The notes: generated by a model from the letters alone, not told the origin. Positions 36,387-48,848 are shown, counted from the first letter of the stretch. The stretch is 64,000 nucleotides of DNA from Dimorphilus gyrociliatus (GCA_904063045.1 CAJFCJ010000019.1:3602684-3666683), one strand, 5' to 3'. Numbers and translations: made by a program.

Positions 36387-37462
36387 ATGGCTTATAATAT
36401 CACATCCCTCTTAGAGGATGCTAAAAGGTTAGCAGAAAAACTACGGTCAGACGAATTGGCCGCCAATGATTTATGGAACCAGGCGAATGACGTTCAGTTA
36501 AAAACAGACGCCTTAAACCAACTCTCCGCGAAAATCGACTATTTTAATGCAGCTGCCAAACACAGACCTAAGAAGGATATTGTTGAGGAGATAGAGGAGA
36601 GCTGCCGTAAAGTTGTTGCTTACCAAAAAGACAATTCTGATCTGAGTCAAACCATTAAAGATCATAGAGACGCTTTATCCTTTATGCTTTCTAGATATAA
36701 GACTCATATGACTAAATTAGAAATCTTAAAAAAAGCTGAAAATTCTGTACAAGTACCAGTCAATGCTAGAATTGAACAGGTAAAAATCTTTATTATGATT
36801 ACTATTAATTACTCATATTGTATTTTTGGATCCTCATTAACAAAGTAATCAACCCAAACAAAGACTAAGTTCAAAATAGAACGCGACTGAGAAATTAATT
36901 TACCCACTAGTAATCCTAAAAATTGTGGGAATATTTCTTTACACTCTTAGTTAATGTAAGTGATAGCATTGTTGAAACCAGACTTTTCATTGTGCTATAA
37001 TAAAATATTGACCTCCAAGCCTATCATTTTACAACTTTCGCTTTATTAAATAGAACTCAGTTCAAGTAGGGAATTAGTTGATCTTTTTTCTTGTATAAAA
37101 TAATTATTGAAACACGTAGCTAGACAACTGAATATTTGGACAAAGATTAATAATATTATGATTATTTTCATGTCTAGAAAGAAGAATTGATTAAGGAACG
37201 CTTAGACGAGATGGTGACCGTAATAAAAGCATCCACAGAACTTGATAACAACCTTGCGGAAGAAGACGAAAAACTCCTTCAGGGCTTAACAGTTGATAAT
37301 GAACGTTATAGACAGAATTTCCATAACCTTGATTCCTTGTTGTCACATGAAACCTCAGAAGAAGAAGTACAAACGGAAGATGACTGTGATAGTGAATTGA
37401 ACCAATCAAATTCATCCACATCGACTGTTATAGATACCTTTGAAAGCCAAAATTCCCCTTAA
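36387..37462 (+). CDS. FGFR1OP2: SIKE1/FGFR1OP2-family coiled-coil protein
   Basis: Two exons, 36387-36779 and 37178-37462, joined in phase 0 over a 398-bp intron; about 225 residues. The N-terminal coiled coil has SLLEDAKRLAEKLRSDELAA, then AAAKHRPKKDIVEEIEESCR, matching the HRPR-containing core of the family. It continues with DHRDALSFMLSRYKTHMTKL. The second exon has RLDEMVTVIKASTELDNNLA and an acidic Ser-rich tail. SIKE1 and FGFR1OP2 are adaptors of the STRIPAK phosphatase-kinase complex. The segment of about 40 residues that separates the two coiled-coil parts in vertebrates is missing, so either it is absent or an exon in the intron was overlooked. The symbol is by family; SIKE1 is equally possible. 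Poly(A) signal at 37516. Confidence 0.8.
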
Positions 37463-37515
37463 CTTCATACACCTTGTTTATCTGCTTTTTTAAAAAATTC
37501 TGCGCTTATGTAAGT

Positions 37516-37521
37516 AATAAA
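37516..37521 (+). terminator. Poly(A) signal
   Basis: AATAAA 54 bp after the stop codon of the SIKE-family gene. Confidence 0.55.
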
Positions 37522-37771
37522 GCATTATTTATAAGCCTTTTCCACTGGTTACAGGCAAAGTATGATTGATCATGCAAAGTCACAAACGATAGTAACATAT
37601 CAGTAGAGATACAGTTATAGAAAATTCAGGGAATCGTTAAGTATTAGGCTTTTACTTCAAATCTTATTTTACAGTACTACAAAATCTAGGAACATTCCTT
37701 AACATAAATACTTCCGCGCAAATCTACTTCGTTTACTCATTTTATTAATTAAATCTTTTGCAGAGGGCAGT

Positions 37772-39845
37772 TTAACGATAACTGTTATAATTATCTCGGA
37801 CCAATGCTATATTCTCAATAGATTCTTTAAATCTAAGTTCTATATCCCTCTCGTACTTCTCATACCAATGCAGATAAGCTTTGGCCTCAAGCATCGTGCG
37901 CGACCTTTCTTCCACTATCTCTAGTAAATCTACTATTCCAGTATGATTTGAGATAACAGTTAACGATTTGGATCTATCACTTTTCTTGCCTGGAAATATT
38001 TGTTTTGTTAGTAATACTTTATATAAAATGTTTTAAAGAACGATATTGATAATTGGACTTTATAATGAGTATAAAGTTCAAAGTTTATATTACATATAAA
38101 CTATATAAATGGAATAACTAATGTATAAACGATATATGCATAAAATAACTAACCAATCCAGTATTTATTTTCCAGCCGTTTTCGATTAAATAGAGAATTT
38201 AGTTTGGTAAATATAGAATTTGCGTTCTTTGAGAATTCTTTACTGTCGTAACCTTTAGCGATGGGGAGTAAGTTAATAGCAGCGTGCTGAAGATAAAACA
38301 ACGTAAAGAAAACACTTCACTAAGAATTAATAATGATCAAAGCTAACAAGTTTTTTATTATCATCCTTTTTTACTAAAGTTCTGGCCAGTCGAACAGCTA
38401 AATCCCCCCAGGAAACGTCACTGAAACTACAATTCTTAATTATTATTACCCAATTTAATTGCAAAGGTATCAGAAAGAAAAATAAACGTTCACACAGTGC
38501 CAACCTATTAGCGGTGTTTGCAGACAGAAATTTATAAGACGGATCTGGGGCAACTACATCCAGCAGTTCAGAAGGTTCCGATCCATAGTATTTAACACCT
38601 CTACGCAACATAAAATTTAAGTTTAATTTACTTAAGATAATTTTCAATAATAAATCAATTTCACCGATAGGAAACAGATTCATTTGGTATATACATATCA
38701 CCCAGACAAGAAGCTATATGGAAATTCATATTTTCTATTTGATTACCATTTTTTGTACCAACAATTTCAAGTAGTTTATCATTTCGAAATAAAACGCAGC
38801 AGTTTGTTGTTCTATTAAAAAAAACATCAAAATTTTACCAACTAACTGATAAGTCTAATTTGAAAGAAAGTATTAAAACCGACTTTTGCAAAGTATTTAA
38901 ACATAGTAAGGAATTTAAATACTGCATGGGTGATTCTCCCCTAATATCCGGTGCAACGCAGCAGCTTATTATATATTCTTTATCATAAATTTCTCTCAGC
39001 TCGTCTAATAGACGGCTAGTCAAGCCTAAAAGAAAATTTTATATTATAAGATTTGGCAGATTTATAAATCAAATATACAGTAGATATTTATATATTATTA
39101 CCGGATCCAGTACCACCGCATAAGCTATGATGTATTAGAAAACCGTTGAAAATATCACATCTGCGAGTATAGATAATATTAAATTGATATTCTATATGGT
39201 TTATAATCTATCCACCTTTCTGATTCTCTTCTAGCTGAATCTAGAACATCTCTAACTATATTTTTTTCACTGTCCATCTTAAGACCGTGATAACCTATAC
39301 ATTGCAAGATGCAAATTATATTGGTAGTATGCTTTTATTATGATAAATACAAACCTAATGCCCAATTACATCCTCTACCCGTATTTCCATGAATAATATT
39401 CCAGTCATCTACCCTCCTAAAAATATATTATACTTTCTTTGATTAGGTTTTAGGTTGTTCAATACATACAATCCTAATTGATGAGCATCTTGAACACATT
39501 TACGGACAACTTTTGGCTCCGAATCAACTAAAATTGACCTTAATTTACTTTTCCCCCGAAGAAATATGTCACTGAAACGAGATTTGTATAAATTGGTCAA
39601 TTCCCTCAACTTTTTTTTTACAAAAGATTATATCAAGACGGTTGTCATGGCAATATATTTATAATTACGAATGCAGTATATAAAGTGTAAAACTATTTAT
39701 ATTGTGACAAGTTGGAGAAATGTGAAAAAAAACCAACTAAAAGTTTATACCCTCTCAAACTTTCTTCATTAGAATTAAGAACATTCCAAAATTGGGAAGC
39801 AATTTGATTTCCGCATTGACCAACAAAAATAGGTACGAAAGACAT
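37772..39845 (-). CDS. TUBD1: Delta-tubulin
   Basis: Multi-exon tubulin gene; start ATG 39845-39843, stop 37772-37774. Exon 1 (39751-39845) encodes MSFVPIFVGQCGNQIASQFW with the GQCGNQ nucleotide-binding motif, and joins in phase 2 to exon 2 (ending at 39604). Exon 2 gives LRSILVDSEPKVVRKC, where VDxEPKV is a delta-tubulin-type substitution. The GTP-binding T4 loop appears as CGGTGSG at about 39108-39128. Later exons encode SCCVAPDIRGESPMQYLNSL, NLFPIGEIDLLLKIILSK and SDVSWGDLAVRLARTLVKKD. The C terminus ends IALVRDNYNSYR. Delta-tubulin is needed for triplet microtubules of centrioles and basal bodies, and is lost from many animals without motile cilia. Epsilon-tubulin is the alternative, but the N-terminal motifs favour delta. 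Confidence 0.85.
39641..39654. promoter_or_regulatory. Candidate RFX X-box in TUBD1 intron 1
   Basis: GTTGTCATGGCAAT matches the RFX consensus RYYNYYATRRNRAC at 13 of 14 positions. It lies in the 146-bp first intron of TUBD1 (39605-39750), about 190 bp inside the start codon. RFX sites commonly control ciliary genes from promoters and first introns. Confidence 0.5.
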
Positions 39846-40696
39846 GTTTATATCACAATTAATTTAATATCGCTCAAGGAATTCGATAAAAATTATTAAA
39901 ATACTTTTCTTATAAAATTCAAGTTGTTTGAACAGTATTCAAGAAATATCTCTAAATTGAACTACTCAATTCAATTTGAACATAATTTTTCATTACCGTG
40001 ATATAGTTTAAAATATATTGATATAATTTATAGTTTTTCTGTTGCTAGTGTATTTGTTATAACTAACGGGACATCCTCACTGCCGTAAAGATAAGAATAA
40101 TTCGAGACAAAATTATATAAAACTCCATTTCTCTCTTTTCATATTTAATTCTATAAAAGTTTGAGAAATAATCTAAAAAAAATATATTCTTTCCTTTGCT
40201 TCACATCATTTTGACGTATAAAATATGATAATTATTTGTGGTTGTTTTAAAAGCAATTATCTTCATAGATCTCAAATAGTTAATATAATTAAGAATAGTT
40301 GCCCACTCTTTTCAAGTTATTTTCAAAAACTTACTTATGCTAGAAACTGTATTTAAAATTCTACTTTTATAAACTCACACAACAACCAATACATTTTACT
40401 TTGCGTAAATGTTGTATTTCATTTCGGTAGTTAGTCGTACCCAAACAAAACATTCTCTCAAGTGCTCTTCGTTATTTTTAAAATCGGAATTGTGCTTTAT
40501 TCTAACAAGAATAATCATTTATAACAGATTAGTTTACTTTAAGTAAGTTAAGTTTTAATATAAAAATTATTGCACTATGTAAAATTTTAACTTACATTAC
40601 AATATTCTAGTAATTCTGCATGTTTGGACTTGCACAAAGAATTGCTAGACATAAGTTATTTAAACATTGTATTTAATTACTTTTTCAGGAACTCTA
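39846..40696. promoter_or_regulatory. Divergent TUBD1/CEP112 promoter region
   Basis: 851 bp between two centriolar genes transcribed in opposite directions. AT-rich. A TTACTTTTTCAG acceptor ends at 40688, 8 bp before the CEP112 ATG, suggesting a 5'-UTR intron or trans-splice site. No coding exon seen. Confidence 0.45.
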
Positions 40697-43600
40697 ATGG
40701 ATTTTAGCACGGATATTATACCATCTCTTGATAGAGAATTTGATTTCATGTTAACTGATATGAAGCCGCATGTTCTAAAATTGCCGCATAAATCGGGTAC
40801 AATTTAATCTTTTTCTTTTATCTATTATTATTATTTGTTTTTCAATATTTCCTATGTTAAGATCGTCAAAAATGTGCAATTTGGATAAAGAAACTATGCG
40901 ATCAAGTTACAGGAATATCAGAGAGGTTAATTGAAAAAATTGAAAACTTTATAAAAAACATTTCTCAATTATATTTAACAGAAAAACTAGAAATTCCTAT
41001 GCACGAATTATTCTTGAACAAACGAAAAAAGGAACAATAGATGAACCTATTCTATCTGATCCACCAGATGGTCCATTACCTGTTTTACCACCTCAAACGG
41101 TAACATATTTACATAAAAGCTGGTTGAAAACTAAATTGCTAACTTTAGGCGGAAATTCCCGATTGGGTTAATGGAGAATTATCCCTCTTTCCTGAAACAA
41201 ACAGATATGGCTTTACAGATTTTGGAGAAAGTCCTACGTAAGAATATGAAGTTAAAATTTTACTAATAAAAAGAAGTCATTCACACTTTAAATATCTCTA
41301 GGTCTTTTGATTACCAAATGAAAAATCCACTCTTCTTAAACCAAAAAAGTACTTCTTCAAAAATGGTAGAGTATTAAGACTATATTTTTATATTTTTAAT
41401 TATTTTTACTCTACAAATAATATTCTAATAGCCAGAAGATTATTTCCAAAAATCGAAACCTTTCACAGAAGATTTAGGATATTTAACAGACGGTTTGTAT
41501 TTTCCAAGTTTCTATTGTTAAATTACCATAAAATATTTTATATTTTATAGAATATTTAAAGCCTAAAGATACGCGAAAAGCTTATGAAACAACGACTGTT
41601 TGTAGCTTTAAACAATATTACGTTTATATACCTAATGTTAATTTGTTTCCCATTATAGTCGGATATCGATTGGACTAAATCAAATTTGTCTCACTTCAGT
41701 GCTTTTCCAAATAGTAAGAGCTTTATTTAATTAAAATGTTTATTATTCTTCTCACCTTCATTGTATTTTAATAGCTACGGGCTTTTCCTCCGTTCAAGAA
41801 GACCCAAAATTAACACGGTTAGCTGAAAAAGAGGTTATATCTTTAGTTAATCCTTCAATAGGGTAACCGTATATATAAATCTTTACCTACAGATTATGAT
41901 GAAAACCAAAGCTTTTGAAGCAAAATTTCAAGAGGAAAAGCTTAAATTACAACAAAAACACGATTCGAACGTACAAAAAATTTTGGATAGAAAAAATATT
42001 GAAATAGAGGAAATAAAAAACCATTACAGGAACAAAAACAAAGCACAGGATGATAATTTATCAAAGTTAGAACGTAAAGGTACTGTAGAGTTAACTGAAA
42101 GTTGTCTAATAAAAAAAATTATATTCTGATCTTGTAATAGTTCAAAGTTTATTGAAAGAAATTAATAACTTAAAAGAAACTAAGGAAAAGCAGCTATCAG
42201 AGCTTAAAAGGGTTTTGGAAGAATCTCACAGGAAGAAAACGGAATCTTTAGAAAAAAGAGTAGGTTTAATGTTTTTCAAATTTTTAGTAATGACTTTCTT
42301 TCGTTCAGCTTCAGGATGCTATAAATACAAATGAAAAAGAAAAAATTGCACTTCAAAAAGACCACACTTCGGCTATAGAAGAAATTATTGCTGATACGAA
42401 AAATAGACTTGATAAAATGGAAGAGAAAGCCAGACATCAGAGTGAAACAGCGGTAGGTGAACTATATATAATAATATCGTGTTTAATTGCTAACTGTACA
42501 AAATGTCAATAATTTCTATACAGTCGAACACAATCAATAATCTCGAAAAGCAAGTTCTAGATCAATCTAGGGAAATAGATTTATTGAAAACGTTAAGGAG
42601 GGATCTTGAAAACGAAACGAAATCCCTTAGAGATCATAATGAAAAATTAGAAAATGACGTATCGTCTCTACAGTTCAGGTGTAAAATGTTACAAAAAGAA
42701 AAAGATAACAATCTAGAAGAACATACGAAAGAATTGAAAAGTTTGCAAAATAAATGCGAAGCTAATGTAGAATATTATAAACAAGAAAATAGCCTAAATT
42801 CCTCAAAGGTAAAGTTAATCAGATTAATTCTATCAATCTTAACATAAAGGATATTTCATATGCATAGGCAGCAGAAACTATAGAAGAGTTGAGAAAACAA
42901 CTCTTACAAACAAAAAAGAATTTGGAAGCTTGCGAACAAAGGAGACAAACACAAGCTATGGAATTTGAAAGACTAGAAAAGCAAAATAGAATGAACCTAG
43001 AAAGTTCTTACGAAGGAAAAGTTGGTTTTCTTATCTTGTAATTGTATTACTAAGGTAAATATTTACCTTCATAATTTACAGATAAGGAATATAACAGCTG
43101 AACTACAAAAATATCAATCGGATGCCAAACAGAAAATTGAAAATCTTGAAAAGTCTAATAAAGAAAAAGATCTTGATTTAATTGAGTCAAAACGACAAAC
43201 TGAACTTGTCTCAAAGAAGGCGGATGAAGCTCTCCAAAATTTCAAAATGCAAATCGAACAGCAAAACTTTAAAGCTTACCAAGACATGCAAAAACACATG
43301 AAGAAAGTTGAACACGATTTGGATAGATCAAGACATTTGAGGGAAAAACAAAGTAAAGAATTTCAAAAGCAAATACAAGAACAATCTGATGTTTATAAAA
43401 ATCAAATGAGAGATATGCACGAAAAATTTGAGAATGAGAAACAACAAATTATCAAAGAGTTGTCGTCAAATCAACTAAAATTGGAAAAAGATCATGAAAA
43501 AGCCATAAAAACTATGGCTGATATGCATAAAAAAGAGTTTACCAAAATGGAAAGGATTGTTGACGATGAAAAGCGAAAAAATATTCAATTAAGAGAAGAA

Positions 43601-44597
43601 ATGGCCAGATCGAAACAAATGATGAAAGATGAACTTATCGAACTAGCTAAATTAAGAGATGAAGAAAGAATGAGAATAGAAAAAGATTATGAAGATAGAA
43701 TAGGCAAATTGAAAAATCAAATTGAACAACAAAGGGTTGATCTGCAAAAGGAGCAGAGTTTAGAAATGGCTAAAATGCTAGAGAAGGTAATGTAAATTGT
43801 CTAAATAACCAATCTATATTCATATAAAATTTTATTGTCTGTAGACGGATAGCAGCTTAAAAGATATCGAAAAAGAGTACTCTTTAAGGGCTGCTAGAGA
43901 TAAAGAAACAATTTGCCAACTACAATCTCATATAGATGAATTAAAGAACGATAGCCTTAGGTAAAATCGTTTTTTTTTTCTTTGAAGGAAATTAACAGTC
44001 GTAACATTTCGATTTCATTGTTTAGTCTAAAAGAAAAACATAACAAAGAAATTGAACATCAAATTGCAAAATCCGAAGAAGAGAGACGAAAATTAAAGCA
44101 TCAGCACGCAAACATTTTGAAAGTAAAAGCTAACTAACTATAAGGCAATTTATTATCTGTTTCATAACACACCAATTTTATTATGACAGAGTATTCATTC
44201 AGAAATTGAATCGCAAAAGTCTAAATTTCGACAATTGGAGACAAAATTCTTAGAGCAAGAACAAGATTACGAAGAAAAGGTTTGTCTGTGAAATTTACGA
44301 ATTAAATAGTATATTTAAAAATTGTTTTTTCTTTAGCTTGTTCAAGTTCGTAGAGAATATGAACAAAGACTCAAAGGAATGCTTCATCCATCAGTTCGCA
44401 AAGTAAATATATTAAGAGTATTATGACCTTTTTTTACTCATTTTTTATAAAATTTCCAGGAACTAGAGGCTACAATAGAATCTCTCAAATCGCAAGTCGT
44501 AGTTTTACAACAAAAAACTGCATTATTACAAGAGGAAATTGGAAAATATTCTCAAAACCCAAGAAATTTTGTGCCTAATTTGATTGCTAGTGCTTGA
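40697..44597 (+). CDS. CEP112: CEP112-like centrosomal coiled-coil protein
   Basis: About 15 exons; start ATG 40697, stop TGA 44595-44597. The conserved N-terminal domain reads FMLTDMKPHVLKLPHK, RQKCAIWIKKLCDQVTGIS and KNRNSYARIILEQTKKGTID, matching the CEP112 (CCDC46) N terminus. A Pro-rich linker (ILSDPPDGPLPVLPPQT) and a GFTDFGES segment follow. From about 41895 to the end nearly everything is long coiled coil rich in Lys/Glu/Gln, split by short introns. Examples are exons at 42527-42808 and from 43082 (ITAELQKYQSDAKQKIENLE). Vertebrate CEP112 localises to centrosomes and is needed for sperm head-tail integrity. Family assignment relies on the N-terminal domain. A short (GA) run follows the stop codon; the poly(A) signal is at 44797. 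Confidence 0.82.
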
Positions 44598-44796
44598 GAG
44601 AGAGAGAGAAAGAAAAGACGGTCCTTGTTCTCTTTATTCTGTCCTCAATTTGTATCTAGAAGTAGTAATGATTTTAAACTAATTGTTAACACCTTTTAAA
44701 TATTTATAAATTCTGTTTTTACATTATCATCTTAATTTTATTTTTTAGTCAGCTTTTATTGTTGAAATTTGAAAGTATGAATTTTCATATACAAAC

Positions 44797-44802
44797 AATA
44801 AA
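44797..44802 (+). terminator. Poly(A) signal of CEP112
   Basis: AATAAA 200 bp past the CEP112 stop. A minus-strand AATAAA for PSMG4 lies at 44824-44829, so the two convergent 3' ends probably abut or overlap. Confidence 0.55.
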
Positions 44803-44878
44803 GTATTTACAAACTTTAATATCTTTATTATAAAAGTGAAAGTTTTAACTTTGCTTTTAATAAAGAAAATTGAATAAT

Positions 44879-45278
44879 TTATGTAAAAAGTTCCAGTTCA
44901 TTTTGAATTTTTTCCGCTAAAATTTTTTCTACTCCAAAAGCCTGTTCCTGAGATAATGTGTAACTCATTAAAACTTGCCTGTTCAGTTTTTTGCTTAATC
45001 TCTCTGTCATATATTGAACAGAACCTTCGAAAGATTCGCCAAAGATTTGAGTTGATTTAGACTGCAAGATAATATCTTTTTAACTTATCTTATTTAAAAT
45101 AATTTTTTAAATTCACCTCGCCAGTTATTGGTAAGCCTAAGGACAAAGCCGACAGTCTGCAGTCTCTACCTACCCAAATATAGGTACTTCCTGAAAAAAC
45201 TGCAACGTAGAAATGTATTAGTTCTTCTCCACACTTTGACGAAAATTTGTGTTCCCTAATATTAGGATTATCGGTCAT
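44879..45278 (-). CDS. PSMG4: Proteasome assembly chaperone 4
   Basis: Two exons, 45117-45278 and 44879-45061, joined in phase 0 over a 55-bp intron; 114 residues, close to the vertebrate length of about 123. The N-terminal part reads EELIHFYVAVFSGSTYIWVG. The second exon carries GSVQYMTERLSKKLNRQVLM then SYTL, matching the family's GLAQRLARKTNKQVFVSYNL region. It ends EKIQNELELF. PSMG4 pairs with PSMG3 to guide assembly of the 20S alpha ring. Start ATG at 45278-45276. The gene lies 220 bp downstream of the PEP mutase stop codon on the same strand. Confidence 0.88.
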
Positions 45279-45498
45279 TTTTTCACAACGCTGATTTTTT
45301 GCCTAATACCAGTTTTTTTTTATTTAAACGAAATATTCACTAAACGATATTTTTTTTTTTGCAAGTCATTATATTTTTGCTTTATATTTTATTGAGAGAA
45401 GACCGCATTCATTGTTTCGATTTACATAAAGAAATAAATTTAATAATGAAAGAGATATTCTAAAATGGAAAAAAATAGATTATTTCAATGTTATTTAT

Positions 45499-46896
45499 TT
45501 AGTTTGGTAAAAACTTTTCTTCATCTTTCAACAATTGATCTTCATTTTGTAAACGAAAAACTTCTTTAACTGGAGCAACTTTGCTCTCTACGTTGACCAA
45601 ACTTTCTTCCTCCTTAATTGTTTTACAAACATTTTGCATAGCTGTAATACATGATCTAAGGTTATGATTAGCCCAAATAACTGTTGAAATTCCCCATTTC
45701 CTAAATTGTTCTGTAGGCGTTTTGTAGTATTTCGTTGGTACAATAACAACAGGACTCTGATTCGACCAATTAGTGACGAAAGCTTCTATTTCACTATGAT
45801 CTGATCTCTTAGAATGCATAAGAATAGCATCAGCACCAGCCTTATGATATTGATCTGCTCTTTTCAGTGCTTCTTCTAATCCATAGCCTGCAATGAAAGC
45901 TTCTACTCTAGCAACGACACTAAAGTCTGGATCGCGCTGAGCTTCTTTACAAGCTTTAATTTTAAGAGCGAATTCTTCAGGATCCGCCAACGGTTGCTTT
46001 ACGCCCTCTAGTAAAGAATTTGTCTTTGGAAACGTCTTATCTTCCATACAAACTCCTACAAAAAAATAGGAAAATTTGTTACATTGATCAATTATTGCTA
46101 TCAATAGTTTCATTGAATTTTAAGTGCTGAGCATCTGTTCTAATTTGACAGCTTTAACATCAATAAAACTTATGGCGCTTTTCTTTCAATATTCAACTTT
46201 AAAAAAAAATAAAGAGAAAACTAACCAGCAATTCCACGATCTTCCAATTTTCTAACTAATCGTCTTGCATTGTTGAAATTACCGTACCCAGTATCAGCAT
46301 CAACCAAAATTGGTCTGTCTGATGCATCGCTCATAAATTCCAAAATTTCCAATACTTGTGTCCACGATGCTTCGTTGTGATCTCTTACTCCAAGCTGTGC
46401 TGACATAGACAAGCCAGATGCCCAAATTCCACAAAACCCAGCTTCTTCAACAATTTTGGCACTTAAACCATTGTGAGCTTCCATTAAGAACTCTAACTTA
46501 TCGGATGTTAGCATTCTTCTTAAGGCAGTTGTTTTATGACAGTAAAATGAAGCGCATGGTGTAGGGGTTGGTTCAGCTGCTTCTTGAATAGTAGTAGCAT
46601 ATGCTATAAAAATAGTTAATAGACATTCATTACCAAAGAGAAATTCTTGGAACTTTTTAATAAATGATTTGATTCTAGAGAAACTTTTCTAGGAATCCAA
46701 GTTATACATTCTATTAGAAGAGATAATATCCTTTGGTTTTTATACATTGAAATAGTCTTTAACCCCAGACTTTAATCAAGCAGCCATCTTTATATATTTT
46801 TGGTATAAAGTACATAGAAAACTATAATAAATAATAGTTACCTCTAGAGACAAGACGTGGTATATTTCTAGGAATAAATCGAAGTATTGAATTCAT
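45499..46896 (-). CDS. Phosphoenolpyruvate phosphomutase (phosphonate biosynthesis)
   Basis: Three exons: 46842-46896, 46226-46603 and 45499-46055 (55, 378 and 557 nt), giving 329 residues. PEP mutase converts PEP to phosphonopyruvate, the C-P bond-forming first step of phosphonate biosynthesis. Landmarks are [31 protein letters not shown] with the Mg-binding Asp pair; the diagnostic gating loop [41 protein letters not shown]; and [16 protein letters not shown]. The EDKxFPKxNS motif separates true mutases from isocitrate-lyase-like relatives. Similarity to the mussel enzyme seems high throughout, from memory. The N terminus [18 protein letters not shown] is Arg-rich without acidic residues, like a mitochondrial presequence, encoded by its own exon. 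No phosphonopyruvate decarboxylase or AEP transaminase gene is in the window. Divergent from JMJD4. Confidence 0.93.
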
Positions 46897-47317
46897 TTCT
46901 TAATTCGAAGTCTTGACAACTCTAATGCCAAAATGATAAGTGTATTAGCAATCAAAATTAAACAGCTTGTAACACATTAATTCTACAAACAGTTTGTATA
47001 TAAAACTGATCAAATAATTGTAACACAATGAATTATCTGAAGTTCGATTAATTTAATTAATAAGTAAATATTACAATCTTTTTAAAACTATTGACTCTAA
47101 GGTGTATCTATGCTTACTAGTTAACTTTTTAAAATGTCAAATATCACTGAGCACACACCTCAAATGAAGAATACGAACATAAAGTCCAACCGGTTGGAAG
47201 AAGGTAGCTCTAATTTCTGAACCCGTCCACATTATCGTTAATAGTGAAATAGAATATACACTTCCTACTCATATTAAGACATACCCTTGTAACATTCAAC
47301 TTTTGCTAAAATTTCGA
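46897..47317. promoter_or_regulatory. Divergent PEP mutase/JMJD4 promoter region
   Basis: 421 bp. A short open stretch from the ATG at 47133 with a GTAGCT donor-like end was considered as a JMJD4 upstream exon but not accepted. No motif recognised. Confidence 0.4.
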
Positions 47318-48824
47318 ATGGAATTGCGTACTCTATTAGAACTTGAAGAACATAGGAAACAACACTACAGAAATATTAATGAAATAAGCATTATATCTTC
47401 TCCGTGCAGTTTTGAATATTTCTTCATAAATCATTTAAAGCCAAATATTCCATGTATCTTTGATACTTGGCTAACTGCAAATTGGAAGGCTGTTAAAGAA
47501 TGGGTAAAAGATGATCAAATCAATGATGATTTTATGATCAAGAAATTTGGTTATTTTAGTAGAAACTGACAAAACAAATCCACATTATCTTAATTATTTT
47601 TCTTTCAGGTGACATGAATGTTCCGGTGGCTAATTGCAGTAAAATTAAATATGATTCTCAGGAAAAAATAGCAATGAACTTTAAATCTTATTTTAATTAC
47701 ATAAAAGACACCGAATCAAATAGTATCGATGATATACTATACTTAAAAGATTGGCATTTTCAAAAAGAATCCAACTATGATGCTTATGATTTACCTATTT
47801 TTTTTGAAACTGATTGGATGAATGAGTTTTGGGATAAACGAGACGATGAAAAAGATGATTATAGATTTTTGTACTTTGGACCGAAAGGTTCATGGTAAAT
47901 ATTCTAGTTAAACTTCACTTATTAAAAAATTTTTAGTTTATTCTATTTTTTTTATAAGGACACCTTTTCATAGTGATGTTTTGAGATCGTACAGTTGGTC
48001 TGCAAATATATGTGGGAAAAAAAAATGGATCATTTTTCCGCCTGGTCTGCATACTAATTATGATATTTTCATTTAAACAGATACAAGTATTTGTAATATT
48101 TTCATTAATAGGAGAGGAGCTTAAACTGATGAACGGTTCAAGATTACCTGTTGATTTAAGAGATTCCGAAAAATTTGAGGAACTGAAGAAAAATAATTCT
48201 ATCAAGTTTTTCGAAGTTTATCAAAATAGTGGACAAACAATTTTTGTTCCTAGTGGATGGTTTCATCAAGTTTTCAATGAGGTATTTGAAAGATTTTAAT
48301 AATCAGTCTACAAACAACAATCTTAAAAGGTTACAACTCTATCCCTCAATCATAATTGGACAAATGCATGTGGAATAGATCTATTGTGGAAGCATTTATT
48401 ATATAATTTAAAATTGGTAGAGAAAGAAATTGACGATTGCAAAGATATGGATAATTGGACAGATACGTGTCAGGTAAAATGCGGGAAAGGTTTCAAATAT
48501 CTTAAAGTGTTTCTTGATGAAAGCTTATGATATAAAATGTTATAGGCGATATTGAAGGCCGAAACTGGTATGGACTTTAACATATTCGAACAATTTATAA
48601 ACACAATATATGAAAGAAGAAAAAGGTATCTACACCAGAGTTTTGATGAAAGTAAGAAAACTGGAGAAGCTAAAATTTATCACCATGCAGACTTAAACAA
48701 AACAGACTTTATAAAATTGGAATTAAAAGCAATTATGATCGTTCTGAAAGAATACGAACTATTCAATAAAAAGTCTGTAATTGATATTAATGAGTTTAAA
48801 AAACTGAACATTGATATTGAATAA
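47318..48824 (+). CDS. JMJD4: JmjC-domain 2-oxoglutarate oxygenase JMJD4
   Basis: Start ATG 47318 (MELRTLLELEEH), stop at 48824, about six exons with short introns. Landmarks are FINHLKPNIPCIFDTWL, DMNVPVANCSKIKYDS, LYLKDWHF, ETDWMNEFWD, then TPFHSDVLRSYSWSANICGK carrying the Fe-binding His-x-Asp, followed by KKWIIFPP. The distal iron-ligand His is in VPSGWFHQVFNE, and LNHNWTNACGIDLLW is typical of JMJD4. JMJD4 hydroxylates a lysine of the release factor eRF1 and so supports stop-codon recognition. The 3' end faces TTLL1 with only 67 bp between stop codons. The poly(A) signal at 48849 means the two 3' UTRs probably overlap. Confidence 0.93.
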
Positions 48825-48848
48825 GAAATTTTTATTATACAAATTATT

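Noticed and set aside
47133-47210. Possible JMJD4 upstream coding exon (MSNITEHTPQMKN...)
   Set aside because: The donor-like end has no phase-compatible acceptor that improves the known JMJD4 N terminus. The start at 47318 already aligns well.
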